A DNA stretch of 64,000 nt from Nonomuraea montanisoli (GTDB lineage Bacteria > Actinomycetota > Actinomycetes > Streptosporangiales > Streptosporangiaceae). Below, in pieces: positions 8,725 through 16,941 of this stretch. The stretch covers positions 62,001 through 126,000 of the forward strand of contig NZ_JABWGN010000019.1 of the NCBI RefSeq assembly GCF_013363975.1, given 5' to 3'. Numbering within the stretch: position 1 is the first letter of the stretch; each line of letters begins with the position of its first letter. The notes beneath the pieces are model-generated. The model saw only the letters and a list, made by a program, of their open reading frames with translations, had not been told where the DNA came from and made no database searches. Made by a program: the position numbers and the translations under genes.

Positions 8725-8806
8725 TCCCCGGCGAGAGGCGATTCCCGGCGAGTCCTGATTCCTGGCGAGAGGTGATCCCCGGCGAGTCCTGATCTCTGAC
8801 TCCTGG
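8722..8806 (+). repeat. 17-bp degenerate tandem array starting at the stop codon
   Basis: Five head-to-tail 17-bp units begin exactly at the TGA of the preceding gene: TGATCCCCGGCGAGAGG, CGATTCCCGGCGAGTCC, TGATTCCTGGCGAGAGG, TGATCCCCGGCGAGTCC and a diverged fifth. Endings alternate between AGAGG and AGTCC, suggesting a 34-bp higher-order unit. Confidence 0.85.
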
Positions 8807-8871
8807 CGGCCGCCGGTGAACCGGGCGGGCCGGTCTTCTTCGGCGCCGGGCGCGGGGGCAGAGTGGGTCTC

Positions 8872-9861
8872 ATGAGACCGGCGATGACGACGGGCGCGCT
8901 CGGCGCCGTGCTGCTCATGACCCTCGCCGTCACCCCGGCGCCCGCCCGGGCCGCGGCCCCCGCCCAGGCGGTGGTCCCCACCCGGGCCCCGGCTCCGGCT
9001 CCGGCAGTGGCCCGGTCGGCCGGGCTGGTCGAGTCGTTCGCGCTGCCCGCCGGCTTCCAGCCCGAGGGCATCGCGATCGGCCCCGGCCCCGTCGCCTACC
9101 TCGGCTCCCGCGCCACCGGCTCCCTCTACCGCGCCGACCTGCGCACCGGCCGGGGCGCGGTCTTCAGCCGGGGCCCGGGCACGCCCTCCCTCGGCCTCAA
9201 GGCGGACGGGCGGGGCCGCCTGTTCGTCGCGGGCGGCACCGGCGGGAACGCCCGGGTGGTGGACGCCCGCACCGGCGAGGTCCTCCGGTCGTACCCCCTC
9301 GCCCGTGCGCCCACGTTCGTCAACGACGTCGTGCTGACGCCCGGAGCCGTCTGGTTCACCGACTCGGCCGCCCCCGCGCTGTACCGGCTGCCGCTCGGCC
9401 GCGACGGCTCGCTGCCCGCCGCGGCGGTCAAGGTGCCGCTCACCGGCGCCATCCGCTACGCCCCCGGCAACAACGCCAACGGCGTCGTGCTCGCCCCGGA
9501 CCACCGGTCGCTGATCGTCGTCCAGTCCAACACCGGCAAGCTCTTCGAGGTCGATCCCGCCACCGGGGTCACCACGGAGGTGGACCTGGGCGGTGAGAGG
9601 CTGGTCAACGGCGACGGCCTGCTGCTGTCGGGCCGCACGCTGTACGCGGTGCAGAACCGGCTCAACCGGATCGCCGTGGTGCGGCTCAGCCGTGACGGCT
9701 CGTCGGGACGGGTCGAGCGCCGGCTGACGGACCCGCGTTTCGACGTGCCCAGCACGGTCGCGGCCTTCGGCGGCCGCCTCTACCTGCCCAACGCCCGCTT
9801 CACCACCCCGGCCGCGCCGGACACCGCGTACACGGTGGTGTCCGTCCGTCCCGGGAGGTGA
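8872..9861 (+). CDS. Secreted SMP-30/gluconolactonase-like beta-propeller protein
   Basis: A 329-residue protein with a Sec-type signal peptide (MRPAMTTG, a hydrophobic run, ARA processing region) and then a Pro/Ala-rich linker. The rest has the repeated blade pattern of SMP-30-like propellers, for example GFQPEGIAIGPGPVAYLGSR, FVNDVVLTPGAVWFTDS and NNANGVVLAPDHRSLIVV. Such extracellular proteins are often lactonases or simply hypothetical; no catalytic assignment is safe. ATG 8872 is preferred over in-frame GTG 8863 because it directly precedes the basic n-region. It is convergent with the chitosanase gene, with a shared terminator between. Confidence 0.75.
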   Translation: MRPAMTTGALGAVLLMTLAVTPAPARAAAPAQAVVPTRAPAPAPAVARSAGLVESFALPAGFQPEGIAIGPGPVAYLGSRATGSLYRADLRTGRGAVFSRGPGTPSLGLKADGRGRLFVAGGTGGNARVVDARTGEVLRSYPLARAPTFVNDVVLTPGAVWFTDSAAPALYRLPLGRDGSLPAAAVKVPLTGAIRYAPGNNANGVVLAPDHRSLIVVQSNTGKLFEVDPATGVTTEVDLGGERLVNGDGLLLSGRTLYAVQNRLNRIAVVRLSRDGSSGRVERRLTDPRFDVPSTVAAFGGRLYLPNARFTTPAAPDTAYTVVSVRPGR

Positions 9862-9875
9862 CGCCGCGCATCGGG

Positions 9876-9908
9876 CGCCCGGCCGCGCCGCGAGGGAGCG
9901 GCCGGGCG
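9876..9908. terminator. Bidirectional terminator between convergent genes
   Basis: An 11-bp perfect stem (CGCCCGGCCGC with its complement) and an 11-nt loop fill the 53-bp gap between the convergent propeller and chitosanase genes. Confidence 0.65.
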
Positions 9909-9914
9909 GGCCCG

Positions 9915-10688
9915 TCACTTCTTGATCGTGTAGCTGTCGCCGTACACCTTCCAGGTGAGCGGCGGGTCGAGGTCGAGGTTGCCCTTCTTGAGGAAGACGC
10001 GCTGCGCCGTGTCCACCCGGCTGGTGTCCTCGTGGGCCTCCTCCGCCTTCATGGCCGCCTTGCGGGCGTCCAGGAACGCGTTGAGGTACGCCGTCTCGTC
10101 GCCGCCCTGCGCCGGGGTCTTGGCCTTGGCCAGGGCCGACTTGCGGATGCCGCCGAAGCTCAGCTTGTCCTCGCCCGGCCCGTGCATGACCATGGCGTCG
10201 TAGTAGGCGAACTGGCCGAGCGCCCGCAGGCCGTCGCTCTTGGCCTGGTTGACGGCGGGGTCGAAGTAGACGCGGTCGCGCTCGTCGTTCTGGGCCTGCT
10301 GGAAGACGGGGTCCTTGGCCGCGGTCTTCCAGTCCTTGGTGTAGTTCGGGTCGAGGCCCTTGTGGGAGTCGCTGCCGTCGACCTTGCGCAGCGCGGGGAG
10401 GTACTTGGCGAGCACGTTGCCGGGCTTGCGCTCGGTGTAGACCTCGACGAGCTTGAGCATGTCGTGCGTGCCGGAGCAGAAGCCGATGATGCCGCCGGTG
10501 TAGCCGCGGCCGTCGTCGATGTCCTCGATGTAGCCGTACTGGGCCTTCCAGTCGAGCGACGAGTTCTCCGCGCTGGACACCAGCTGCATGGCGATGTCCT
10601 TCTTGTGCGGATCGGTGAGATCGACGGGCGCCTGTAGAGTCAGCGCGAGCACGGGCGCCAGGGCGGGGGCGAGGAGAGTGCTTAACAC
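9915..10688 (-). CDS. csn: Chitosanase, glycoside hydrolase family 46
   Basis: A 257-residue secreted GH46 chitosanase cutting beta-1,4-glucosamine chains. The signatures SSAENSSLDWKAQYGYIEDI and DDGRGYTGGIIGFCSGT hold the catalytic Glu (residue 41) and Asp (residue 59); their 18-residue spacing equals that of Glu22 and Asp40 in the Streptomyces N174 enzyme. The N-terminus is a short hydrophobic export signal without obvious basic residues. The GTG start follows AGGAG by 6 nt; an ATG two bases upstream is out of frame and stops at once. A 31-nt palindrome 19-49 nt upstream suggests repressor control. Confidence 0.95.
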   Translation of the reverse strand: MLSTLLAPALAPVLALTLQAPVDLTDPHKKDIAMQLVSSAENSSLDWKAQYGYIEDIDDGRGYTGGIIGFCSGTHDMLKLVEVYTERKPGNVLAKYLPALRKVDGSDSHKGLDPNYTKDWKTAAKDPVFQQAQNDERDRVYFDPAVNQAKSDGLRALGQFAYYDAMVMHGPGEDKLSFGGIRKSALAKAKTPAQGGDETAYLNAFLDARKAAMKAEEAHEDTSRVDTAQRVFLKKGNLDLDPPLTWKVYGDSYTIKK

Positions 10689-10706
10689 ATGAGCTCCTAT
10701 GAGCCG

Positions 10707-10737
10707 GGGTTCGTTAGGAAGCCTTCCTAACGAACCC
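10707..10737 (-). promoter_or_regulatory. 31-nt perfect palindrome upstream of the chitosanase gene (operator)
   Basis: Arms of 15 nt (GGGTTCGTTAGGAAG) flank a single central C without mismatch, 19 nt upstream of the chitosanase GTG. The core TTAGGAAG-C-CTTCCTAA resembles, as I recall it, the operator bound by the ROK-family repressor CsnR upstream of Streptomyces chitosanase genes. Its place fits repression that is lifted by chitosan oligomers. Confidence 0.75.
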
Positions 10738-10791
10738 GACTCGCAGGAGTCAAGCGAAATGCCGAATCCGGTGGAATCGGCGGCCGCCCGC

Positions 10792-11460
10792 TCAGGGGCG
10801 CAGCGCCGCGAGCTGCTGCTCGAACGGCACGACCTCCTCGACCTGTCCGGCAGCCTTCTCCACCGCCTTCACCACGTCCTTTTCCGCGTCCTTTTCCGCG
10901 GCTTGACGGGGACGGCCGGAGACGAGCGCGGCCAGCTCGCCGGCGGCGCGCCCGATCCGCTCGCCCAGTCCGTCGGTGAACGCGTCGCCCCCGCCGCCCC
11001 AGTCCTCCGAGGCGGCGTAGACGGCCGTCGGCACCACGACCGCTCGCAGGTACGCGAACAGGGGCCGCATCGCGTGCTCCAGCGCCAGCGAGTGCCGGGC
11101 CGTGCCGCCCGTGGCGGCGATCAGCACCGGCTTGCCCGCCAGCGCGTCCGGCTCGACGACGTCGAAGAACGACTTGAACAGGCCGCTGTAGGAGGCGGTG
11201 AAGACGGGCGTGACCGCGATCAGCCCGTCGGCCTCGGTGACGGCCTCGATGGCCGCGCGCAGCCGGGCGCCGGGGAAACCGGTGACGAAGGCGTTGGCGA
11301 TGTCCACGGCCAGGTCCCGCAGCTCCACCACGCGGACCTCCACCGGGTGCCGGTCGCCATCGGCCTCCAGGTGGCGGCGGGCGGCCTCCAGCAGGCGGTC
11401 GGCCAGCAGCCGGGTCGAGGACGGCTCGCTGAGCCCGGCCGAAACGGCGACGAGCTTCAT
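10792..11460 (-). CDS. NADPH-dependent FMN reductase, partner of an LLM oxidoreductase (CE1759-like)
   Basis: A 222-residue flavodoxin-fold reductase: N-terminal KLVAVSAGLSEPSSTRLLADRL (flavin phosphate loop), VTPVFTASYSGLFKSFFD and GKPVLIAATGG. It should supply reduced FMN from NAD(P)H to the LLM-class oxidoreductase encoded just upstream in the same direction. The pair resembles the LLM-duo CE1758/CE1759 family of actinobacteria. ATG 11460 is preceded by AGGAG with 7-nt spacing. The last 40 residues are rich in Lys, Glu and Ala (EKDAEKDVVKAVEKAAG). The two genes are separated by a 14-bp tandem array. Confidence 0.88.
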   Translation of the reverse strand: MKLVAVSAGLSEPSSTRLLADRLLEAARRHLEADGDRHPVEVRVVELRDLAVDIANAFVTGFPGARLRAAIEAVTEADGLIAVTPVFTASYSGLFKSFFDVVEPDALAGKPVLIAATGGTARHSLALEHAMRPLFAYLRAVVVPTAVYAASEDWGGGGDAFTDGLGERIGRAAGELAALVSGRPRQAAEKDAEKDVVKAVEKAAGQVEEVVPFEQQLAALRP

Positions 11461-11493
11461 GGTCACACTCCTGTTCAGTGTCGTCGGGGGGTT

Positions 11494-11591
11494 CGGACGG
11501 CGGCATCCGGACGGCGGCATCCGGACGGCGGCATCCGGACGGCGGCATCCGGACGGTGTCGTCAGGACGGTGTCGTTCGGACGGTGGCGTT
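11494..11591. repeat. 14-bp tandem array between the LLM oxidoreductase and FMN reductase genes
   Basis: Four exact units of CGGACGGCGGCATC (11494-11549) are followed by three diverged units of the same period (11550-11591), which run up to the stop codon of the LLM gene. A further 14 bp inside the coding end are also similar. The array therefore covers most of the 130-bp intergenic spacer of this two-gene operon. Confidence 0.9.
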
Positions 11592-12679
11592 CAGACCGTG
11601 GCGGAGGTCTGGGCCGCCGCCGTGAGCGAGGCGTGGGTGGGCGCGTCGGGGACCTGCGCCGGGCGGTCCTTGGCGAACTCGCGGCGCAGCACCGGCACGA
11701 CCTCCTCGCCGAGGATGTCGAGCTGCTCCAGGACGGTCTTCAACGGCAGCCCGGCGTGGTCCATGAGGAAGAGCTGGCGCTGGTAGTCGCCGAAGTGCTC
11801 GCGGAAGGTCAGCGTCCGGTCGATGACCTGCTGCGGGCTGCCGACCGTGAGTGGCGTCTCGTCCATGAAGTCCTCCAGCGACGGCCCGTGCCCGTACACC
11901 GGGGCGTTGTCGAAGTACGGGCGGAACTCGCGCACCGCGTCCTGGGAGTTCTTGCGCATGAACACCTGCCCGCCGAGGCCGACGATCGCCTGCTCCGGCG
12001 TGCCGTGGCCGTAGTGGGCGTACCGCTGCCGGTAGAGGGTGATCAGGCGGATGAAGTGCTCCTTCGGCCAGAAGATGTTGTTGGCGAAGAAGCCGTCGCC
12101 GTAGTAGGCGGCCTGCTCGGCGATCTCCGGGCTGCGGATCGAGCCGTGCCACACGAACGGCGGCACCCCGTCGAGCGGACGCGGCGTGGAGGTGAAGCCC
12201 TGCAGCGGCGTGCGGAAGCGGCCCTCCCAGTCCACCACGTCCTCGCGCCAGAGCTTGTGCAGCAGCGCGTAGTTCTCGATGGCCAGCGGGATGCCCTGGC
12301 GGATGTCCTGGCCGAACCACGGGTAGACCGGCCCGGTGTTGCCGCGGCCCAGCATCAGGTCCACCCGGCCGTCGGCCAGGTGCTGCAGCATGGCGAAATC
12401 CTCGGCGATCTTGACCGGGTCGTTGGTCGTGATCAACGTCGTGGCCGTGGACAGCACGAGCCGCTCGGTCCGCGCCGCGATGTAGCCGAGCATCGTGGTC
12501 GGCGAGGACGGCACGAACGGCGGGTTGTGGTGCTCACCCGTGGCGAACACGTCCAGGCCGACCTCCTCCGCCTTCTGGGCGATGGTCACCATCGCCTTGA
12601 TGCGCTCATGCTCGGTCGGTGTGCGGCCCGTGGTCGGGTCCATGGTCACGTCGCCGACGCTGAAGACGCCGAACTGCAT
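11591..12679 (-). CDS. LLM-class flavin-dependent oxidoreductase (CE1758-like)
   Basis: A 362-residue bacterial-luciferase-like monooxygenase TIM barrel. Family blocks are MQFGVFSVGDV at the start, EEVGLDVFATGEHHNPPF, DGRVDLMLGRGNTGPVYPWFGQ and PEQAIVGLGGQVFMRKNSQ. It is paired with the downstream FMN reductase, which points to a two-component flavin monooxygenase with unknown substrate. ATG 12679 matches the family N-terminus; the same frame could begin at TTG 12700. The upstream strand shows an AT-rich stretch around 12690-12715 suitable for a promoter. Confidence 0.88.
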   Translation of the reverse strand: MQFGVFSVGDVTMDPTTGRTPTEHERIKAMVTIAQKAEEVGLDVFATGEHHNPPFVPSSPTTMLGYIAARTERLVLSTATTLITTNDPVKIAEDFAMLQHLADGRVDLMLGRGNTGPVYPWFGQDIRQGIPLAIENYALLHKLWREDVVDWEGRFRTPLQGFTSTPRPLDGVPPFVWHGSIRSPEIAEQAAYYGDGFFANNIFWPKEHFIRLITLYRQRYAHYGHGTPEQAIVGLGGQVFMRKNSQDAVREFRPYFDNAPVYGHGPSLEDFMDETPLTVGSPQQVIDRTLTFREHFGDYQRQLFLMDHAGLPLKTVLEQLDILGEEVVPVLRREFAKDRPAQVPDAPTHASLTAAAQTSATV

Positions 12680-12730
12680 CTTAGTCACCACCAATGACAA
12701 TTGAAAGTTGAACAGCTACCTCAGCGCAAA

Positions 12731-12772
12731 GGCGCCCCGGCTTATTCCACCATGATCGTGGGCCGGGGCGCC
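12731..12772 (-). terminator. Hairpin downstream of the oxygenase gene
   Basis: A perfect 11-bp stem, GGCGCCCCGGC (12731-12741) against 12762-12772, with a 20-nt loop. It lies 60 nt after the stop of the minus-strand gene ending at 12833. Confidence 0.5.
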
Positions 12773-12832
12773 GCGCGCGGGTGGTGCGGAGGCGGCCGCG
12801 CCGCGGAGGTCGGTCAGGCCCCGCTCTCCGCC

Positions 12833-14809
12833 CTACTCCTCTTCGTCGTCGTCTTCTTCGTCCTCGTCGCGCTCGTAGCCCTCGTACGCGTAGTCGCCGA
12901 GATGGTCGTAGAGCTCGTCGACCAGGGCCGACTCCTCGGCCCACCAGGGAGTCGGATGCTTGCGCGAGCCGCCCGCGACCAGGTCGGGATCGACGGCCTC
13001 CAGCCAGGGCTGCGGCGCGCCCTCCTCGAGCTCATGGAGGTCCAGCTCGTCCAGCGCGCTGATCTTGGGGACGGGCACGGTCGCCCGCCGGTGCTTCACC
13101 GTCCAGCCGTTGCGGAAGAAGTCGAAGCGCAGGTGGTGGCAGCCGCCGGTCTCGGAGAAGAGGATCGGCGGGACGAGGAAGTGCTCCGCGCCGACGGTCG
13201 CCGCCACGTCGATGTAGTTGCCGGGGTCGCCGCCGGAGTTCCAGCACGCGGCGAAGTTCACCGGGGTGAGCGACTCCTTGCCCAGCACGTGGATCTGGTT
13301 GCCGCGGATCAGGAACTTCTCCGGATCGAGGACCACGTCCTCGCCGAGCATCAGGATCGGCGCCGGCATGATGTGCGCCTTGGCGAAGCTCTGCGCGCGC
13401 TCGTTGAGGTCGATGATCTCGTCGAAACGGGTCGGGTCGAACGCGCCGAAGTCGTGGAACGGGCAGCAGACGCCGTCCGGCAGCTCCGACTCGGGGAAGA
13501 GCAGGGACTTGTCGAACGGCGCCACCGCCGGTTCCGGGGCGGCCCCGCCCTTGTCCCTGAGGAAAGCCGGGATCCAGGAGTCGTCCTCGGCCTCGATCAC
13601 GGCCGACTCGCACACGTCACGGAACGACTCGTCGCCCAGCTTGCAGTTGAAGTAGTCGAGCAGCGTGATCGCGGCGCACTCGGCGAGCGACAGCCCATCG
13701 CGTTTGGCGAACCAGAAGTCGTAGCCGTTCGCGACGAAGTCCACGCCGCGGAACCGCTTGTGGAGGTACGGCTCGCGCGCGGGGCCGGGGGCGAGGCCGT
13801 TCCAGTGGGCGGCTGCGACCTGGTTGTAGTAGGCGTCGGCGTGGCGCGCCAGCTCGGGGGCGAAGACGCTCTCGCCGGTCAGGTAGCAGGCCCTGCCGAA
13901 CAGCGCGCCGATCTCCGGGTCGTGGGCGGCCTCGGTATCCGCGGCGAAGATCAACTCGGTGCGCAGGAAGACCTTGCGGCCGTCGCGGTAGGGCGCGCCC
14001 TCGTGCTCGTACCGCTGGTCGAAGACGACGCAGGTGAAGCTCTCGATGTCCGCGAGCGCCGTGCCCCCGGTGAGGTCGAGCGCGGGCTCTCCCGTGCCGC
14101 CGGTGAGGTAGAGCAGCACCGTGTAGCGGGAGACGTGCCCGCGCGCGGCGTCGTAGTAGGGCGTGTCGCGGTGGCGGTGGAAGTTGGCGTCGCCCGGCTC
14201 GAAACCGTTGCACCGGAACACCGGGTTGACGTGCGAGAAGCCGTCGAGCATCGGCCCCGGCATCGCCCTGCGCACCGCCTCGGTCAGCGCCTCGGCGAGC
14301 AGCGCCGAATGGAAGATGAAGCGTTCGCCGCCGCGGGTCGCGGCGTTGAGCGGCGGGACGTGGAGGCCGAGCGTGTCGAGACCTTCGAGGCGGGCGCGGC
14401 CGGCGTCCGTCAGCCGCAGCGACGCCGCGTACACGTCCTTCGCCAGCTCCGCCGGCTCGCCCAGTTCCAGCTCCAGGGGGACGTCGGCGAACCAGCGGTC
14501 GAGCGGCACGATGTTCTCGAAGGTGCGGAACGACAGCTCGCGCGGATCGACGAAGACGGCGGCCAGGTGCGGCGCGGGCTCGCTGGGGCGCGCGAACCGC
14601 TCACGCACGCCTTCGTCGATGCGCTCGGCGTCGACGAAGCGCACCGCCTTGAACCGCGCGGTGGGGTGCCAGGAGATCGCGAGCCCGTCCAGCGTCGCCG
14701 CGGGCTCCGTGTCCGTCGCGTCGACCTCGGCGAGATAGCGGGCGACCTCGCCGGCGGGGGCCTGACCGGCTGACAGGGCGAAGAACCGGTCGCGGAGTCG
14801 GACGCTCAC
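12833..14809 (-). CDS. 2-oxoglutarate/Fe(II) oxygenase-like protein with an unassigned C-terminal half
   Basis: A 658-residue soluble protein. Residues 205-290 look like the double-stranded beta-helix of prolyl-4-hydroxylase-type dioxygenases: FHRHRD (His213-x-Asp215), RYTVLLYLTGG, CVVFDQRYEHEG (distal His269), then Lys279 and Arg283 as possible 2-oxoglutarate anchors. The N-terminal 200 residues carry no recognised domain. The C-terminal half contains CCPFHDFG (near 448), a second block ending FSETGGCHHLRFDFFRNGW (near 551-569) and a highly acidic tail. I do not recognise the full architecture. It is translationally coupled (ATGA overlap) behind a leucine-rich-repeat gene, suggesting the two act together. 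Confidence 0.65.
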   Translation of the reverse strand: MSVRLRDRFFALSAGQAPAGEVARYLAEVDATDTEPAATLDGLAISWHPTARFKAVRFVDAERIDEGVRERFARPSEPAPHLAAVFVDPRELSFRTFENIVPLDRWFADVPLELELGEPAELAKDVYAASLRLTDAGRARLEGLDTLGLHVPPLNAATRGGERFIFHSALLAEALTEAVRRAMPGPMLDGFSHVNPVFRCNGFEPGDANFHRHRDTPYYDAARGHVSRYTVLLYLTGGTGEPALDLTGGTALADIESFTCVVFDQRYEHEGAPYRDGRKVFLRTELIFAADTEAAHDPEIGALFGRACYLTGESVFAPELARHADAYYNQVAAAHWNGLAPGPAREPYLHKRFRGVDFVANGYDFWFAKRDGLSLAECAAITLLDYFNCKLGDESFRDVCESAVIEAEDDSWIPAFLRDKGGAAPEPAVAPFDKSLLFPESELPDGVCCPFHDFGAFDPTRFDEIIDLNERAQSFAKAHIMPAPILMLGEDVVLDPEKFLIRGNQIHVLGKESLTPVNFAACWNSGGDPGNYIDVAATVGAEHFLVPPILFSETGGCHHLRFDFFRNGWTVKHRRATVPVPKISALDELDLHELEEGAPQPWLEAVDPDLVAGGSRKHPTPWWAEESALVDELYDHLGDYAYEGYERDEDEEDDDEEE

Positions 14810-15714
14810 ACGCTCCTCCAGAGGCTGCGCAGGGCGGTCGGAAGCTGGGGGGCGTTCGCCAGGACCCGGACGCCGGCGTCCCCGACGTCATGGCCGTAGA
14901 GGAACAGGCGCCTGAGCGAGCCGGCGAACGGCGCCTCGACCAGCGCCCGCGCCCCGGCCGGGCCGATCGGGTTGTAGCGGAGGTCGAGCTCTTCGAGCCG
15001 TTCGAAGCCCGCCAGCGCGCGCACGCCCTCGGCGGTGAGCCGGTTGCGCTGCAGGCGCAGCCGCCGGACGCCGCGGAAGGCCGGGGACGCGCACAGGGCC
15101 GTCACGCCGGCGTCGCCGATGCCGCAGTGACGCAGGTCCAGGGTCTCGATCCGGCCGTCCGAGACCGCGGCGGCCAGTGCCTCGGCGCCCGCGTCGCCGA
15201 AGCGGAAGTACGCGAGGCTCAGCTCGGCGAGCCCGCCGAGGTCGATCCCCGCCAGGGCGCCGGCCTCGTGGGGCGGGGGCGGCAGCGGCATGTCGTACTC
15301 GTCGAAGTCGGGTTCGTCGCCGTAGTAGTCGGCGTCCGCGTCCGCCGCCTCAGCGCCCGCCCTGATGCGCAACCCGGTCACCAGGCGGCCCCGCAGGGCC
15401 TGCTCGATGAGTGCCGGCGCCTGCTCGGACCACTCGACGGCGACCTGCACGGCGAACCCGTGCCGGCGCGTCTCGACGTTCACCCCGGGCGGCAGCTCCG
15501 CGTCCCACCGCTGCCGGTGCTCCTCCACCAGCAGGTCGATCCGGTGCCTGAGGTCGTCACGGTCGGCCGGCCTGGCGTGCGCGTGGCGGTGTTCCAGACG
15601 GATCAGCTCGCCGCGGACGTCGCCCCGGTGGCGTAACCGGTCGCCGTAGGCGCCCCACGCGGCCTCGTCGTCGGGGCACTCGCGAAGCCTTTGCTCCAAG
15701 GCCTGTACTTCCAT
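14806..15714 (-). CDS. Leucine-rich-repeat protein with TIGR02996-like N-terminal domain
   Basis: A 302-residue protein. The first 45 residues (RECPDDEAAWGAYGDRLRHR, then GDVRGELIRLEH) match the repeat-companion domain TIGR02996, seen at the N-terminus of repeat proteins in myxobacteria and planctomycetes. From about residue 165 there are at least four ribonuclease-inhibitor-like LRRs, such as IETLDLRHCGIGDAGVTALC, VRRLRLQRNRLTAEGVRAL and LEELDLRYNPIGPAGARAL. There is no signal peptide. The stop overlaps the ATG of the oxygenase-like gene. The protein is probably a binding scaffold. Confidence 0.8.
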   Translation of the reverse strand: MEVQALEQRLRECPDDEAAWGAYGDRLRHRGDVRGELIRLEHRHAHARPADRDDLRHRIDLLVEEHRQRWDAELPPGVNVETRRHGFAVQVAVEWSEQAPALIEQALRGRLVTGLRIRAGAEAADADADYYGDEPDFDEYDMPLPPPPHEAGALAGIDLGGLAELSLAYFRFGDAGAEALAAAVSDGRIETLDLRHCGIGDAGVTALCASPAFRGVRRLRLQRNRLTAEGVRALAGFERLEELDLRYNPIGPAGARALVEAPFAGSLRRLFLYGHDVGDAGVRVLANAPQLPTALRSLWRSV

Positions 15715-16275
15715 GCGAGCACCCTAGGGGCAGCCGCTGACAAAGATCGACATCCTCGTGAAGGTGCTGGTCAGGGGTGGCGGTGCTTGATGGGGGAGCT
15801 TGGGACAGGAGGTGTTCGCTTGGGTGGGGCTTGCTTGAGTCGCGCTCGGCTCAAGCGGTGCCGGCTCGGCAGGTACTCACGTGAGGCGCTGGCTCGATCA
15901 TCCGCCCGCTCGATCATCCGCTGGAAGGCGCAGGAGGACGCAGGAAGGCCGGGCCTGGAAGGCGCATGAAGCTGGAAGACGCAGAAGTGCACGGGCCTGG
16001 GAGGCGTGAGGGGCCGGCCTTGGAAGGGGCCCCGCCGACGCTGGGGTGACACCCGTGCTCCAAAGGCTCGCCGGCACCGGTAGGACGTGGCCGGCGCTTC
16101 GGTGAGCGCACGACACCCGAAGCCTCCGGCAACCCGAAGCCTCTGCAGCCTCCGGGCACGACCGACGAAGGCGGCCGGCGAGCCGGGAGGCTGACGAGGC
16201 ACCGGCGTCGGGTCGGGTCGCCTGGGAGGAAACCGGAAGCCCGGAAGTGAAGCGGAGGCGGCTGGCTCGGCGTGC
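15715..16275. other. 561-bp intergenic region without a recognisable gene
   Basis: Reading frames here give low-complexity Arg/Pro/Ser-rich peptides with no family resemblance. The DNA holds loose repeats: CTCGATCATCCGC twice near 15893-15920 and several variants of GGAAGGCGCA between 15920 and 16030. It probably contains the promoter of the leftward LRR operon at its left edge and degraded sequence elsewhere. Confidence 0.5.
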
Positions 16276-16941
16276 CTAGGCGCGGGCCGCCGCCAGGGCA
16301 TTGATCGCCGCCGGGTCGAGGATCCGCTCGGGGGCGCCGTGCTCGGCCACCGTGATCATGGCCTGGCCGATCCGTTCCGTCGTCGTCACGCTCGCCGCGA
16401 ACATCCGCCTCAGGATCGGATACATAGGCGCCGTCACCACGTACGCCAGCCGGTACCACCGCGTCCGCGACCTCGCCCCGTGAACCGGCTGGATGTAGCC
16501 CGGCCGGAACATGTACGCCTCCAGCGGCAGCTCCAGCAGCGCCTCCTCGGTGGCGCCCTTGACCCGCGCCCACATCGCCCGGCCGCCCGAGTCGGTGCCG
16601 GCGCCCGACACGTACACGAACGTCGAGCCGGGATTGAGCCGCGCCAGCGCGGTGCCCGCGGCCAGCGTGTACCCGTAGGTGACACGCCGGTACTCGTCCT
16701 CGCCCATGCCCGCCGAGGAGACGCCCAGGCAGAAGAAGCACGCGTCGTGACCGGCCAGCTCGCCCTCGATCGGCGTGAGGTCCAGCAGGTCGGCGTGGAC
16801 GACCTCGCGCAGCTTCGGATGCGACCGTCCGGTGGGCGTCCGGCCCACTGTGAGCACGGCCTCCACCCGGTCGTCGAGCAGGCACTCCCGCAGCACGCCC
16901 TGCCCGACCATGCCGGTCGCGCCGAAGACGATCACTTTCAT
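16276..16941 (-). CDS. NAD(P)H-binding epimerase-like protein (HTATIP2/SDR-type)
   Basis: A 221-residue atypical SDR. The start MKVIVFGATGMVGQGVLRE carries the GATGMVG dinucleotide-binding loop; FVYVSGAGTD and YMFRPGYIQP follow as in NAD(P)H-binding epimerase-like proteins. ATG 16941 is chosen because the Rossmann motif begins there; longer in-frame starts add unconserved sequence. It stands alone and its substrate is unknown. Confidence 0.8.
   Translation of the reverse strand: MKVIVFGATGMVGQGVLRECLLDDRVEAVLTVGRTPTGRSHPKLREVVHADLLDLTPIEGELAGHDACFFCLGVSSAGMGEDEYRRVTYGYTLAAGTALARLNPGSTFVYVSGAGTDSGGRAMWARVKGATEEALLELPLEAYMFRPGYIQPVHGARSRTRWYRLAYVVTAPMYPILRRMFAASVTTTERIGQAMITVAEHGAPERILDPAAINALAAARA

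Noticed and set aside
15771..16301. 176-residue leftward reading frame in the 15.7-16.3 kb gap
   Set aside because: Composition is Arg/Pro/Ser-rich and low complexity, it overlaps the end of the epimerase-like gene, and shows no family resemblance or ribosome site.
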